Positions 31,645-43,454 of a stretch of 64,000 bases of DNA are shown here, piece by piece (position 1 is the first letter of the stretch; every line of letters starts with the position of its first letter). The DNA lies in the NCBI RefSeq assembly GCF_902686445.1, contig NC_062219.1, positions 142,396,057-142,460,056 of the forward strand, written 5' to 3'. This DNA comes from Sciurus carolinensis. Taxonomy: Eukaryota; Chordata; Mammalia; Rodentia; Sciuridae. The notes under the pieces are model-generated. The model saw only the letters and a program-made list of their open reading frames with translations. It was not told the DNA's origin and searched no databases. Position numbers and translations under genes: made by a program.

Positions 31645-33910
31645 CATACATATTTTGCTAAATCAGGCAACTACGTCCCCAGGGACTGACCTGCCAGAGT
31701 GGGAGGTCTGGCCTCCAAGGTTTATGTCACAAGTGTGAAGACCCATTTGTCCCCATCATTCCAATGGAAGCACCACCTTTCCTCCAAAAGTCAGTCCAAG
31801 GCCCTTGATGCCAGGGTCCCAGCATGGCAATCAATGTCAGCTTATCTGCTGAATCTGGTCCTAACAAATGAACATCATTCAGTCCTAGGCTGCTGCTCAA
31901 ATCCCAGAGGGAAAACATGAGTGTCCCCTTCTCTACGAGCACAAGATGCCTACTGCCCTGCCACTAGAAGGACATTTGTTTGACCCTGTGTTTCTGACAT
32001 GGAATATGGATATGTGCTGCTCTACCAAACTTCCTCACCCAGTCTTCCCATTCTCTGGACTTGAAAACACACAATAGTGTATTGAGTCAAGAACTCTCCT
32101 TCTGCAAACCAGAATGTGGCCCAAGACTGCCCCTTTTAGGTGTCAAGATACATGGCAGCCTGCGAGGGTGGAGAGTGAACTGTTGTGAACTGTGTGCAGT
32201 GGGGGAGGGCCTCTGAGGAACATTCCCCCCACCACAGACACCATCTTCCTGGTTATAAAGTAGCTCGCACAGGTGACGGCCATGACCTTGGTCAGAGCAT
32301 GAGAGCAAGGCTGACTCCAGAGGTAAGTCAGTCCTAAATCCACCCTACATCAATTTAAGACCCAAATCATATGCATGAATATTGCTCAGGATTCCCCTTT
32401 GATCCTTGGAAGGAGGCTCTTGGGATACATGAGCCTACAGTGTGCAGCTGGCTCTGTGCTGACAACACACCCAACAACCAGCAGCGTAGTGACAGAGAGC
32501 AGGGTTCCCAGCGCCCCACCTCCCAGGGACAGAGGAGATGTGCCCCCATCTGTGGCACCGTCCTGTCTGAACGTCCTCTGTTTACAGCTCTGAGTGGGGC
32601 AAGAGCCTCCCTTCATCTGAATGGTCAGGTTAGAGACCCAGTCATGGAAGTCTGGAAGAGATGAAATCACGGAAGAACAATTAAGGACAACAGCTGCGCT
32701 AGAATCTGGGCCACAGGAGTTGGCTCTTCCTGAAGCTGTGGCTCCCTAAATAAAAGACAGAGTCACCAGCAGCAATGGCTCGAGCAGGGAGGAAAGACGA
32801 AATCATGAGTCAGAGGCACTGAATTCCCTGCAGACGGTGCTGGTGAGAACCTGGGTGTGTTACCTTACAGAGCCCTAGTTACCAGAGCCAGGACCAGCGA
32901 GGTTTGTAGGGCAGACGGACAATGGCTTGCTCACAGATGGCAGACACAATGGGCAGCGCTTGGGGTTTCTCTGTAGGTTTTCTTTTACATCTCTCCAGGG
33001 AGAAGGGAGAAACTCAGGTCTGAAAGTCAAACGCGGCTCAGCCCTTCTCTTCCCTTCAGCTAGATCTGACCCTCAGGAGGGTCTCTGGATTATTGGCTGA
33101 ATTCTAATGGGAACTGAATCCTCCAAATATCATCGTCATATCCTGAGAATAGTTTCAGTGGAAAGCACTTCTATCCGGGGTGTCTTATACCCCCTGACGT
33201 GTCATGCTATTTCAAAGCTAAGGTGACCGGGTATCCAATTTCAGAGTTTTTAAAAACTTAGCCAAAGGAGAAAAGATTCCATGAAAAATCTCTAGGGAAG
33301 GGCCAAGGATTTTTGAAAGTTTCTGTGGACAAACAAATGTACCGTCGCAGGGCTACTTGCCATAACTGAACCAAGCTGATAAAAGTGCTCAGTGAATTAC
33401 TGTCAGGCAGGCTGGTGATGGCCTGGGTCCTGGCATCCGTGCCCTGAGCTGGGGGAACCTGCCAACTGTCCAAATGCTCCTGCTTCTGTGCAGTGGAGGT
33501 CAAGGTGCATCTAACTAGGAGTGAATTTTTGGACACCATATTGTCATTGTCAAACACATAGCTGAGGCTTCTGGAACTAGGGAGGAAGGAGGGCATTGAT
33601 TTCTCTTAATTCCATGCCCAGAATTCCCTCCACCTCCCAACCCTCCTCCCCTGAATTCTTTCCTCTTCTTTTTGCAATAACTCACTGGGGACCACAGCCT
33701 AAGGATGAAGTTCAGGGTGTTCCTAGTAACAACCACAGGCTACCAGAATCAGAATCGCCAGATGTGCTTATTTGAAACCCTTTTTCTTGGGAGCTGCCCT
33801 AGACCTGCTACCCTGCCTCTAGACTGAGGCTTGGGGACCTACACTGTGCACAAACACCCCCGGTGAGTCCCCCACACACTCCTTTCAAGAAGCCTTGGTA
33901 GAAGTGAGGG
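31645..33910. other. unassigned sequence
   Basis: 2.2 kb with no recognised repeat. Overlapping frames of 60 to 112 codons at 31699-31942, 32087-32670 and 33258-33736 on both strands lack motifs. It is the longest repeat-poor stretch of the first half and a candidate for conserved non-coding or lncRNA sequence. Confidence 0.45.
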
Positions 33911-33914
33911 GGTC

Positions 33915-34110
33915 TTAGATTAGCAGCCAAAAAACTGTTTCTACCTGGGTGGTCTTGGGCAAGTTCCTGATTAACATCCAGTCTCATTTTCCCATCTGTA
34001 AAAATGGATGTTCTGTTTTATAGGAATTTTTTTTTTTTCTCTTTGAGGATTTAATCAGACAAGACATATAACACAGTGGCAGACACTGAACTCTTGCTAA
34101 ATATCCATAC
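33915..34110 (+). repeat. MIR SINE
   Basis: 'CTACCTGGGTGGTCTTGGGCAAG', 'GTCTCATTTTCCCATCTGTAAAAATGG', 'TTGAGGATTTAATCAGACAAG' and 'AACACAGTGGCAGACACTG' follow the MIR consensus nearly end to end, with a poly-T insertion near 34027. Confidence 0.92.
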
Positions 34111-34447
34111 ACAGTACCCCAGGGAGTTAGAGAAGGGATGGTGTACTTATGTAGGCCTCGAGATATATATACTGTGCCGTAATTTCAAAGGTTGACATAA
34201 TTCTCTTTGGGTGGACAGAAAGCTTGGAGACCTACCACCAGTGGCTTTATTGCCCATGGAGGACTTACTAACATGTGCAGGAATCAGGGCTGCAGGACTC
34301 TGAGGAAGACCAGGCCATAAAGAGACCTTTCAGAAAAGCAGACACTGGCTAGTATAAAAGGTAAATAATAAATCTAAAATCACATAGCAAAAGTGGGATC
34401 CCAGATATCTTGTTAGAGGGGACACATGCTTCTGTCATTGATTCTTA

Positions 34448-34640
34448 CCCAGGGTGACTAGGTCCCCCAGGGAACATTTGGCAATGTCTGGAGACACTGG
34501 ATGATCACACAGTGGGCTGAAGGGGTTGCTACTGGCATGTGGTAAGCAGAGGCCACAGATGCTACGAAGCGTCCTATAGGGCGTAGGACAGTCCCTCACA
34601 ACACAGAATTAGCTGGCCCCAAATGTCAACGGTGCCACAG
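34448..34640 (+). repeat. MER5A relic
   Basis: 'CCCCCAGGGAACATTTGGCAATG', 'TCTGGAGACACTGGATGATC', 'GCTACGAAGCGTCCTATAGG' and 'CACAGAATTAGCTGGCCCC' are diagnostic. Confidence 0.92.
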
Positions 34641-34842
34641 ATGAGGTAACTTGCTTCTAGTTGGCTAAGCACCTCTCCAGGAGGCTCCTGCTGTTATGTT
34701 GCTGTCCCATGGGGTTGACACTGAGGAGCTGTGTGTGTGCCATACAATGTACCTCGAAGCTCGCAAGGATGCTGCAGAGGGCCAGCATTCCGTGCTGGTA
34801 CCAAATGCAAATGGCTATTGGTTTTTGATAACTATTTGCCAG

Positions 34843-35141
34843 TATAGGCTGGGAATCTCCATTTCAAAAATCCAAAATCTTTTCAGTGCCAACCTGATGC
34901 CACAAGTGGAAAATTTGACACCATGAATCTCTGTTTCATGCACAAAATTATTAAAAACTCTCCTATGAAATTATCTTCAGGCTATGGGTATAAGGCATAT
35001 AGGAAACACAGATGAGTTTCACAGTGTTTACACTTGGATTTCATCCCCAAGTTATCATGTATACACAACTCTTCCAGAATTTGAAATTAAAAATCTGAAA
35101 CACTTGGTTTTAAGCATTTTGCATAAGGGATACTCAACCTG
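34843..35141. repeat. Tigger-like MITE
   Basis: 'GGAATCTCCATTTCAAAAATCC', 'TTTTCAGTGCCAACCTGATGCC', 'ATGCACAAAATTATTAAAAAC', 'AAGGCATATAGGAAACACAG' and 'GGATACTCAACCTGTA' follow a TcMar-Tigger non-autonomous family. Both ends abut TA. Confidence 0.8.
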
Positions 35142-35144
35142 TAT

Positions 35145-37240
35145 CCCTTTCTGTGATCCTTGTCTTCATTTCATGGGTTCCTCCTGATACTTCCAGTTTA
35201 GTGTCTTGGTTAACCAGTTGCCTGGTTCTTCCTCTTTCTATTTTGATCTCCCTGTCTCCCTACTCGCCCCCTTTCCCAGTAGGGCTAGCACTTTGGGGCT
35301 GTACCTCTGCTAATAAATCTCACTGGTTGCCCTGGAGCTCAGCTCTCCTGTGTGACTGTCTGGCTCTCAGCGTCCTTCCTCAGTGCACCTTCCACATACC
35401 CTGGGATCTCTGGCATTTTCTTGTCTACTCCATGTACAAGGCCAGTTTCTTGGCATGTCACTTATGTGGTCACATAGGACCACATGCTCAAGGGCCCTGG
35501 GATGGGGTCAATGCTCTGCTACTACCAGGTTAAATTTCTTATAATTTTCTGTTTGAACTTGAATTTGGTAAGTGAATTCTGATGGACCCAATTACACATG
35601 TGCAAGAACAGAAGACACGTGAATAATTTTCATGTCCATCCATTCCTGCTGTTCCATTTGCATGGAGTGATTGTCATGAGCACAGAATTCTGGCATGTCC
35701 TTGACACGTGGGAATTCAAGGAAATTCAAAATGAATAAAAAATAAGAGTGTTTTGTCTACAGTTGGGTAAGCTGGGGAGAGGAAGGGATGCCCAGAGCCT
35801 CAGGAGACCTCCCTTTCCACTGGGGAATGAAAATTTGCTTCAAACACAAAGAAGATGGTGGCATTCTGAGAAACATAAATGACTGAGGAACTCTGTCTTG
35901 TTCTTTCTTACTCATGACTTGGGCCTGAAAAATGAAGACACAGCAGGGAACTGTGGTTCCTTTCCTTAGAATTTTTCCCCACTCATCAGTAAGCCCGTGG
36001 TATGGAACGTTGGTAGAATGTGCATGTGTCAGGAAGCAAAATCAAAGCAGGCAGATTAGGTTTTGTGTAGTGTTTCCACTGTGGCAGGAGTGAGCTATGC
36101 AAATTTTGGCCATTTAGCACATGGGTTCAGTACTCTTTGCATTTAAAGCTGATACTGCACAATATGTAGATGAAAGGTGAGTTTCATGGTGATACTTAAA
36201 ATTTTTAATTTTCCTTTAGAATGTCATGAAATAGCAAATAACAATAATTTTTTAAAATCATATGACAAGTCAAGAGACTGTGGAAGAAAAGGAGAAGATT
36301 TCATTTTAGAACTTCTTGTGGCACATTTTCCCTGCTTTTATGAAAAAAAAAAAAATGACACCCACATTTTATTTTGCCCTGGCCCTGGCTGCGTGTCAAC
36401 CACTGTTGACATAGAGAGAAACTGTGTATCTTGTTGGCACCTGGTCCTTGTTTAGATGAGGCCACTTGCCTAGGTGCTCAGAGAATAGGTGTGCCAAGGA
36501 GCTGATGCTGCCCGGGAGCTGTGCTGCACTAAAGACTAAGGGACTTGGAGGTCCAATACTGCAGCTCCTGTCTTACTCACCAGGACAGCCCTGAAATGTG
36601 GCTGACATGGACTCCACGCTCCCTCATGGGGTCAGCTCCAAGTCACCTTCCATGCAACGATGTTTGCGAGGGCTTCTGTTCTTTTCTCACCTTCCTCATC
36701 CCAACTCCCCACTCCTGGACCTATTTCCTAAACAACCACTTTCGCTCAACCTTAAGTCCAATGTCTGTGTGTCCAGAGATTTGTGGAGGTGTTCAAGTGG
36801 TGCTGTGGACAAGCTCACCTGTCCTTCCCAGTTCTGTGACCCCTCTATGTCCAGGTCATTGTTTTTTATGAAGAGTCAACCTCAATGAGATCAAAAATCC
36901 AGTGTAAGACCAGTCCCAAAGGAGTCATCTATGCAAGTTGAATTTCAAGACTTAGGGATGAAACTTGATAGAAAAATCTTGCCAGGACGATCAGAGGGAA
37001 TTTGGAGAGCAGTTTGAAGAGCTGGTTCATTATGGGCAATATTCTTGGCAGATCTTGGTCAGTCCTCAAACGAGCAAAAGGCCAGTGTTGGACCTCAGGA
37101 AAGTGGGCTTAATTTACTTAAGAGGTCCCCTGATACCAGTGTCCCCAGCTCTACTTGTTTTGATAGAGGAAGTGAAAATTAAACTAACAAACAACGAACA
37201 TTGTTTTACCATTTAAAGTTAGTCATAATTTGTTCTGTAA
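35145..37240. other. unassigned sequence
   Basis: 2.1 kb with no recognised repeat apart from a poly-A run near 36345. The longest frames (35153-35533, 126 codons; 36545-36871, 108 codons, both plus) are leucine/serine/proline-rich with no family match. Whether any part is conserved cannot be judged here. Confidence 0.45.
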
Positions 37241-37247
37241 GAACCAG

Positions 37248-37832
37248 TGTTATGGTTTAGATGTGAGGTGTCCCCAAAAGCTCATGTGTGAGAAAATGCA
37301 AGAAGGTTTAGAGGAGAAATGATTGGGTTATAAGAGCCTTAACCCAATCAGTGAACTAATCCCCTGATGAGGATTAACTGAGTGGTAACCGAAGGTGGGT
37401 AGGGTGTGGCTGGAGGAGGTAGGCATTGGGGGTGTGCCTTTGGGGTATATATTTTGGATCAGGCAAGTAGAGATCTCTCTTTCCCTCTTCTAACTGATCA
37501 TCATGTGAACTGCTTCCCTCCATCACAATCTTCTGCCATGATGTTCTGTTTCACCTTGAGCCCTGAGGAATGGAGCCTGCTGTCTATGGATCAAGACCTC
37601 TGAAACTGTGAGCCCCCAAATAAACTTTTCCTCCTCTATAACTGTTCTTGGGCTGGGGAGATAGCTCAGCTGGTAAAGTGGTTGCCTTGCAAGCACAAGG
37701 CCCTGAGTTCGATCCCCAGTACCACAAAAAAAAAAAACAAAAAAAAACAAAAACAAAAAAACAAAAGAGATGGATTATAACTGTTCTTGTCAGGTCTTTT
37801 AGTCACAATGGTGGAAAAATCTGACTAAAACA
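37248..37832 (+). repeat. rodent-lineage solo LTR with nested SINE, 5-bp TSD
   Basis: Third copy of the LTR family: TGTTATGGTTTAGATGTG to CTGACTAAAACA, with a 5-bp duplication ACCAG at 37243-37247 and 37833-37837. Without the SINE and its target duplication it is about 446 bp. An AATAAA-type signal at 37618-37623 sits before the 3' end, as expected of an LTR. The ID SINE sits at 37651-37775. Confidence 0.95.
37651..37775 (+). repeat. ID SINE (young) inside solo LTR
   Basis: Head 'GGCTGGGGAGATAGCTCAGC', B box inside 'GAGTTCGATCCCCAGTACC', then an A-rich tail with AAAAC units. A perfect 14-bp target-site duplication TATAACTGTTCTTG flanks it (37637-37650, 37776-37789). The intact A-box-like and B-box regions and exact duplication make it the youngest insertion in the window. 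It is a tRNA-derived SINE, not a tRNA gene. Confidence 0.95.
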
Positions 37833-37899
37833 ACCAGGTCGGGATGAAAACCAGGTCATATCATCTTTTCCACTCATCCAGGTAGTTGGTTACTCAACC

Positions 37900-38170
37900 T
37901 GAGTAATCTCGGAATGCATTTCACCTTCTCTACCTGGAAAGTTTTTATTCACTCTTCAAAACTGAGCATAAACACTAATTGCTAAGAACAGTCTCTCCAA
38001 GGATAGTCTCTCTTTCCTATGCTGCATAAAATTCCTGTATAAATATTTGTCTGTGTCTTTGCTACTTTCCTTGGACTGTAAGATCCTGAAGTCAAAATTT
38101 TTGTCTTTTCACTTTTAAAGCCCACTGCCTTGTGCAATACTGATCTCAAAAGTGTTTGATTAAATAATAA
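37900..38170 (+). repeat. L2 LINE 3' end
   Basis: 'TTCACCTTCTCTACCTGGAA', 'TCACTCTTCAAAACTGAGCA', 'CCTTGGACTGTAAGATCCTG' and 'CCACTGCCTTGTGCAATACTG' follow the L2 3' consensus. Confidence 0.75.
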
Positions 38171-38194
38171 CAGTGGCTGTTGGTATGAGCCAGA

Positions 38195-38405
38195 CACGGT
38201 ATTGGACACTTCATATGTGTTATTTGACTTTCCTTTTCACCACAACACAATGGTATCTGCAAAGTGAGCACCAGTATCTTCATTTTATAATTGGAACAAC
38301 TGAGACTAAGGAAGGTTCAGTAACTTGCCCAAGACCTCACATCCTCCCTGCCAGTAGAACGGACTCAAAGCCAGGTTTGCTGGCGCCAGAATCTGTGTTT
38401 TTAAC
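38195..38405 (-). repeat. MIR SINE
   Basis: 'CATTTTATAATTGGAACAAC', 'CAGTAACTTGCCCAAGACCTC' and 'AAAGCCAGGTTTGCTGGC' match antisense MIR across its full length. Confidence 0.9.
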
Positions 38406-38409
38406 TAAA

Positions 38410-39585
38410 TGATGTTGGCGAATTGATGCTTCCAAGGCTGTCAGGAAGAGTGCTCATTAGACAGACTCATCTGTACAACACCTTTTAATTAAGCAGCATC
38501 GCAAAGCTCCTTTTGTTAAAAAGAACTTATTTTTATCTCCCAATTCTACATGGAACCAATTTTCTTCTTAACAAGTTTCTCCCGTGTCACTGGACTTTAT
38601 TATCAGGTCTTGTGACACACGTATTAGCTCTGGTGCAAGTTAAAAACAATACAGGAACCATGTACAGCTGCAGAGCTAGGCCCACCCCCGCCCCCCCGCC
38701 CTGCCCTAGGCTCCTGATTACAGTTTGCACTGGACTCCACCAAAGTTATACTGCATGTTTTTGGCATGTAAGAAATCCTCTAGAGTAGTGCTGGTATACC
38801 AAAGACACTAAGATGTTCTGCTTCATGGGACAGAAAAGGAAAACTGTTTTCACTTTGTTATGGGAAACTCTTTCTTATGCAGAGCTTTTATTGTTCACAG
38901 AGGATTTCACTGTATTATCTAAGTCTATGAACCCCATTCTGAGTCATCTGGATATATGGGAGGGACTTTCATAGCCCAAATGGGTGCTATTTTATTTTTT
39001 TCTTTTCAATTCAGTGTGGATTCATTTTTTAAAAATCAGAATTTGCCATCTTCCCTGCCCCCTACCCATCCTGGTCTTTGTCACAGAACACAGGAACATG
39101 TGGGTGGCTGTCTAAGGCACGATGGAGGCTGTGGGCTTGCTTGGTGACCCACTGATCCCACCCCGTGCTCTCTTCCTTCCTCCTCTTCTTGAGAACAAAA
39201 GGCCCATAGTTCAGGCAGTCTGGATTTGGAGTTGTCATTTACAGTCACCAAAACTTTGAGGATGACTAAATTGCCAAAGCATAAGAGATGAAATCAGATA
39301 GGAGGAACCGTTTTGGGAACCACAAAAGAGAGAGAGGGGGGCGGGCAGAGTTGTGTAATGGCAAAAGTGACGAATTGGCAGTTAGGAGACTTGAGTTTTA
39401 GATAGTGTGACATAAAAGTCCTTGTCCAACCTGGAACTCCTTTGAGAGTGATAAAAATTGCTATTGATAATTATGCTGGGATGACAGGTACCACCTGGGA
39501 CTGTCCTGGTCTGGTCACCATGGGTCTAGGACACTCACTAACCTTTAGCAAGTCACCTAATGCATCTGGGTCTCAACCTCTTTAT
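38410..39585. other. unassigned sequence
   Basis: A C-rich run near 38680-38700. 'TAGCAAGTCACCTAATGCATC' with 'GGGTCTCAACCTC' at 39545-39580 resembles MIR. Otherwise unique. Confidence 0.45.
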
Positions 39586-39589
39586 TTTT

Positions 39590-39785
39590 TTTCCATTTAT
39601 TTATTTTTTATTTTTATTTTTTATACTGAAATTTTAAATTTGTTCTGATTAGTTATACATGATATGGATTGCATTTATGCATTTTGATAAATCATACAGA
39701 AATGGAGTATAATTTCTCGTTTTTCAGATTGTACGTATTGTAGGATCACATCGGTTGTGCAGTCATATATGTACATGAGCTGATC
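39590..39785 (-). repeat. rodent/sciurid L1 3' end, antisense
   Basis: A/T-rich tail, then 'TTGTTCTGATTAGTTATACATG', 'GCATTTATGCATTTTGATAAATC' and 'GTCATATATGTACATGAGC'. Shares long identical blocks with 21605-21795. Confidence 0.75.
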
Positions 39786-39789
39786 TCAA

Positions 39790-40715
39790 CCCCTTTTGAA
39801 GAGAGGAACAACTGGAAGTTTCTCCAGGTTCACCATCCAGGACCTCACTGAGTTTCTCCCTATAGTCTCCATGTTTTCAAAACGATCATTTCAAGTTATA
39901 CTGAGTCACATATCATGAGAAGATCTGCCAATCAATCTTTTGCCAACCTGAAATAATGCAGTTTTAGGCAAAAGAAAAACAGGAAAATTTTTTTGACATT
40001 TTAACATAACAATGATTCTTAATTAAAGGAAACCTAGGAGTTCTGGTATCATTTTTGAAAATGGCAAGAGCTTTTGGGACCCATTCAATATCAATAGACC
40101 TCTAAGTATGGGGGTTGAAAAGCACCTGACTGGATGCCCCAACAATCCCATGTGCTCCTGACCTTCTCTTATCATCTGACAACTTTGGAGCCTCTCTCTA
40201 TGACCTATGGACAGAGAGAGGAGGTGGATTGTGCAACTTGGCATCTGGGAGTCGGAATCTGTTGGCATTTATGTGGGTCTGGAAGGGACTCATATGAGGA
40301 TGTTAGTTGGGGATTGAAGCCTTCGTCTGAGGGCCCTGCAGAGAGGTCCTACAGGGACAGAAGAGGGCTAATCTCCTTCCCTCAGAAGGCTTCTTGCTCC
40401 ACACTGGGAGAATCCATAGGGTACACTCCCGACATTAGGAGATAAAATAACTGGACAGTTGGTCATTCCTGCATCACCTCTTCCATGCATGATCTCAGGC
40501 TTAGGGAAGGAAAGGGAGTCAGTACCCTCCCATTCAGATTCATCTGCAGAATCACATAGCAAAATAAATAAAGGCCAGGCCTGCTGCCTAAGTGTCTCAT
40601 GGGAGTTCTGACATTTCATTTCTAAGGCAATAATCTTGTGATGGCTACCCACCCAGTGGGAAATGTGTGTGTTGGTGGGTGATGGTTGTGACAATGACTG
40701 GACGTAGACACCTCT
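39790..40715. other. unassigned sequence
   Basis: Frames at 40134-40445 (+, 103 codons) and 40368-40802 (-, 144 codons) overlap in opposite directions with no recognised motif. No repeat identified. Confidence 0.45.
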
Positions 40716-40719
40716 CTCA

Positions 40720-40840
40720 CCCTCTTCCTGGGATCTGGGGATGCTAAGTGCCCTGCCATGTGCTGGAGACCCTCCCGAAGGATGAATCATCCCTTCCAAC
40801 ATGTCAAGAGCACCTCCACTGAATCCAAGGATTGCTTTTC
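40720..40840 (+). repeat. possible MER5A fragment
   Basis: 'GGGGATGCTAAGTGCCCTGCC', 'GAAGGATGAATCATCCCTTCC' and 'AACATGTCAAGAGCACCTCC' resemble the 3' half of MER5A, with heavy divergence. Confidence 0.5.
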
Positions 40841-40849
40841 AATTCTTAG

Positions 40850-42230
40850 ATATAGAGAACTACTTGCATCCTCTAAGATGGTTCTGGTCACACTGGACAA
40901 CTTCTTATGGTGCCAGATTAATGGGCAGAACTTTCCAATGGAGCATGTTGATTCTAATAGCTCTTAGATAAGAGGAAAGAGTAGGAGTCATCCTAGAAGG
41001 GACCAGGAAATCATTCCCACCACAAGCTAAAGAACATGAAGTATTTTGTGGGTGGCTTCTCTTGCCTCTCAATGTTGACAGAATCGCTGAATCATTGTCT
41101 TTTTGTGCTTACGAGATAATTGGCATTGTCCCTCAAAGCAGAAGAACAACTTGAGCTAAATTCAGGCACCAAGCCACAAGGGTGGGCCCTCCTCTCTGCT
41201 TTGCCTTCCATGGTAAACTTAAATGTATCCTGAGTTCAGTTCCATTCACTTTCAGCTACAAGTGTGTGGCGAATAAACTTTTCACCAGTCTTCCTCTGGA
41301 ATGGATGACTGAGCTCTGCAGTGAGTTAGTGGTCCCAGCGGGGAGCAGGCCAGGGGCTCCTTCTCCACAGATGCCTCCTAAAAGGAAAGAGGTCACCGAC
41401 AACTCACAAAGGAGGCTGTCACCATAAATATTTCAGAATTGGGTTTCCTTAAGATCTTAAATAATGAGAAACATTTGCTTGTTTAAGACTCTCAAGGCCT
41501 CCAGCCTTGGTATTCGGCCCTCGGTGCCTTGTTTTGGAATTCCGTGGCAGGGAAGGAACATGACATCATGTGAAGGAGGAAGGCAGAGCACAGGAAGTCT
41601 GGTCTGGGTCAGAGGGAAGTGCTAAGCTCTGAAGAGGGCCCTAGGACGAATACACGCATGTGGCCCAGCAATGCCAAAGACCCGCGCAAGGGCAAATGTC
41701 TTTATGACTGTAGTCCTGGGAGGAGAGACCCCCCCACCCCCGGTCTGGTGTTTGAATTTATAGTCAAGAAGCTGCTGATGGAGCGGTAATGGCCATTTAG
41801 TGTGTGAATGGCCACTTTGGGAACTGGGAGCTTAGCACACCAGGCTAGAAATCTCAGAGAGAAGCCCAAGACCAGCCCCCTTCACCTTTGCTGGAATAAG
41901 TTAACACGCCCCACAATCTGTCCCTTGGGCATTTTCTCTGCATTGCTTTGGATTTACAACCTTCCCAGCAGTTCTTTAGAGCTTTGACACACATGACAAT
42001 TTGGCATCAAGGGAATCTCATAGTCAGGGGAAGAATATCTTTCCTGGCTATAAACACCACCTAAAATTCTTCTCATCTGTTCTAAGAGCACTCATATGTG
42101 TCTGACCCGCCCCCTGCATTGTCCCCACCCTCTGAGAGTTTACAAGTCTCTGAACTCGTTTTACTTATAAGCATGTCTACAAATGTCCTCTCTGACCTCC
42201 AAAGTTTCTGTGATCTTTAGTGCAGAGATT
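40850..42230. other. unassigned sequence
   Basis: No repeat recognised. The plus frame at 41182-41427 (81 codons) has no motif. A C-run lies near 41731. Confidence 0.45.
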
Positions 42231-42235
42231 CTAAA

Positions 42236-42450
42236 CTGGGTCACTTTATCCCCTAGAGGACATTTGGCAATGTCTGGAGACATTTCTGATGGCCCCAACT
42301 GGGTGGGTGGGGAATCTCATTATTGGCATGTAGGGGATTGAGCCAGGTATGCTTCCTAGTACCCTCCAATGACAGGACAGCATCCCAAAACAGCAAAGAA
42401 AGATCTAGTTCAAAAATGCCAATAATGCCAAAGTTGAGAAACACCTCCCT
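42236..42450 (+). repeat. MER5A relic, near complete
   Basis: 'CTAGAGGACATTTGGCAATG', 'TCTGGAGACATTTCTGATGG', 'CATTATTGGCATGTAGGGG' and 'GCCAAAGTTGAGAAACACC' run end to end through the consensus. Confidence 0.93.
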
Positions 42451-42547
42451 AGGGCAAGGGGTAGGCCTGGCTTCTGCACAGGTCAAGAAGGTAACTGTGT
42501 AGATGTGCTCTCTCCACTGGAATGTTCCGTGATGTGCTCCATACTGC

Positions 42548-42700
42548 TGCTATCCAATATGGTTACCACTGGACACATGGTGACTTAGCCCTTCAAAGTG
42601 ACCAGTGTGACTAAAGAACTGAGTTTTAAATTTTATGTGATTTTAAGTAATTAAGTTTTAATCGTGTCATGTAACCAGTAGCTACCATATTGGACAGTGC
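42548..42700. repeat. hAT-type MITE with terminal inverted repeats
   Basis: Left arm GCTATCCAATATGGTTACCAC and right arm GTAGCTACCATATTGGACAGT are inverted repeats around an AT-rich centre. This is a common mammalian short DNA element. A second copy is at 50150-50350. Confidence 0.8.
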
Positions 42701-42704
42701 AAGT

Positions 42705-43370
42705 CCATATAATGGGAGCATAGGAGCACTGAGCAGCTCGCCCCTGGTCAGCTGTCTCTTCTGTTGGTTTATAACTGAAATTCAACAGTAGACACCATTT
42801 CTTTAGCTAAAATTTTTATTCATATTGATATGACATATCCCTGGGAGAGAGATAACCTCTGAATTATAAAGAGTTGCTGCTACTCTAAAATGACTAATGA
42901 ATCAGGAAGATATTTTGATAGGAGCAGAGAGCACTGGAGGCCTGGAGATGAAACAGGGAATAAAATGAGCAGGGGCCAGACTTCAGGGGGTTATCTAGAA
43001 TAAACTGGAGGAGGTGGAGACATGGTCTGGAGATAGCAAAGGCAAGCTGGGCTTACTTTAATCATGCAAAGTCTGGTGAGAGCAGAAGCCAAATACCCAG
43101 CATTCCCATTCAGACACAGGTCTATGCAAACCAGAGCCAAAGAGAGGAGAAAAGGCAAGGTGTAGTGCAGAGGAGAGTCTGTTTCCTAGTTCCTCTCTAC
43201 CTGCCTACGGCTCTCAGGCCAAGTCCTTCTACACTGAATATAATGACTTCCCCTCCCATATATAAGCACAAATAGAAGCAATACTAAACCACGAAACACA
43301 ACGTGTGTTTTCGCATTCATTGATTATAAAATGCTGGATAAATCCACCAAAGCCTTATTCTGATTTTCTT
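42705..43370. other. unassigned sequence
   Basis: No repeat or gene recognised. Confidence 0.5.
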
Positions 43371-43371
43371 C

Positions 43372-43450
43372 CCCCAGTGCTGGGGATTGTATCCAGGGCC
43401 TTGCACGTGCTAGGTAAACACTCTAACCACTGAGCTACATCCCCAGACCC
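43372..43450 (-). repeat. ID SINE, antisense
   Basis: 'CCAGTGCTGGGGATTGTATCC', 'AGGGCCTTGCACGTGCTAGG' and 'CTAACCACTGAGCTACATCCCCAG' are the antisense ID unit. Confidence 0.88.
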
Positions 43451-43454
43451 ACTG

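Noticed and set aside
37651..37775. tRNA-like gene
   Set aside because: A and B box look-alikes belong to an ID SINE with poly-A tail and target-site duplication; there is no cloverleaf 3' half.
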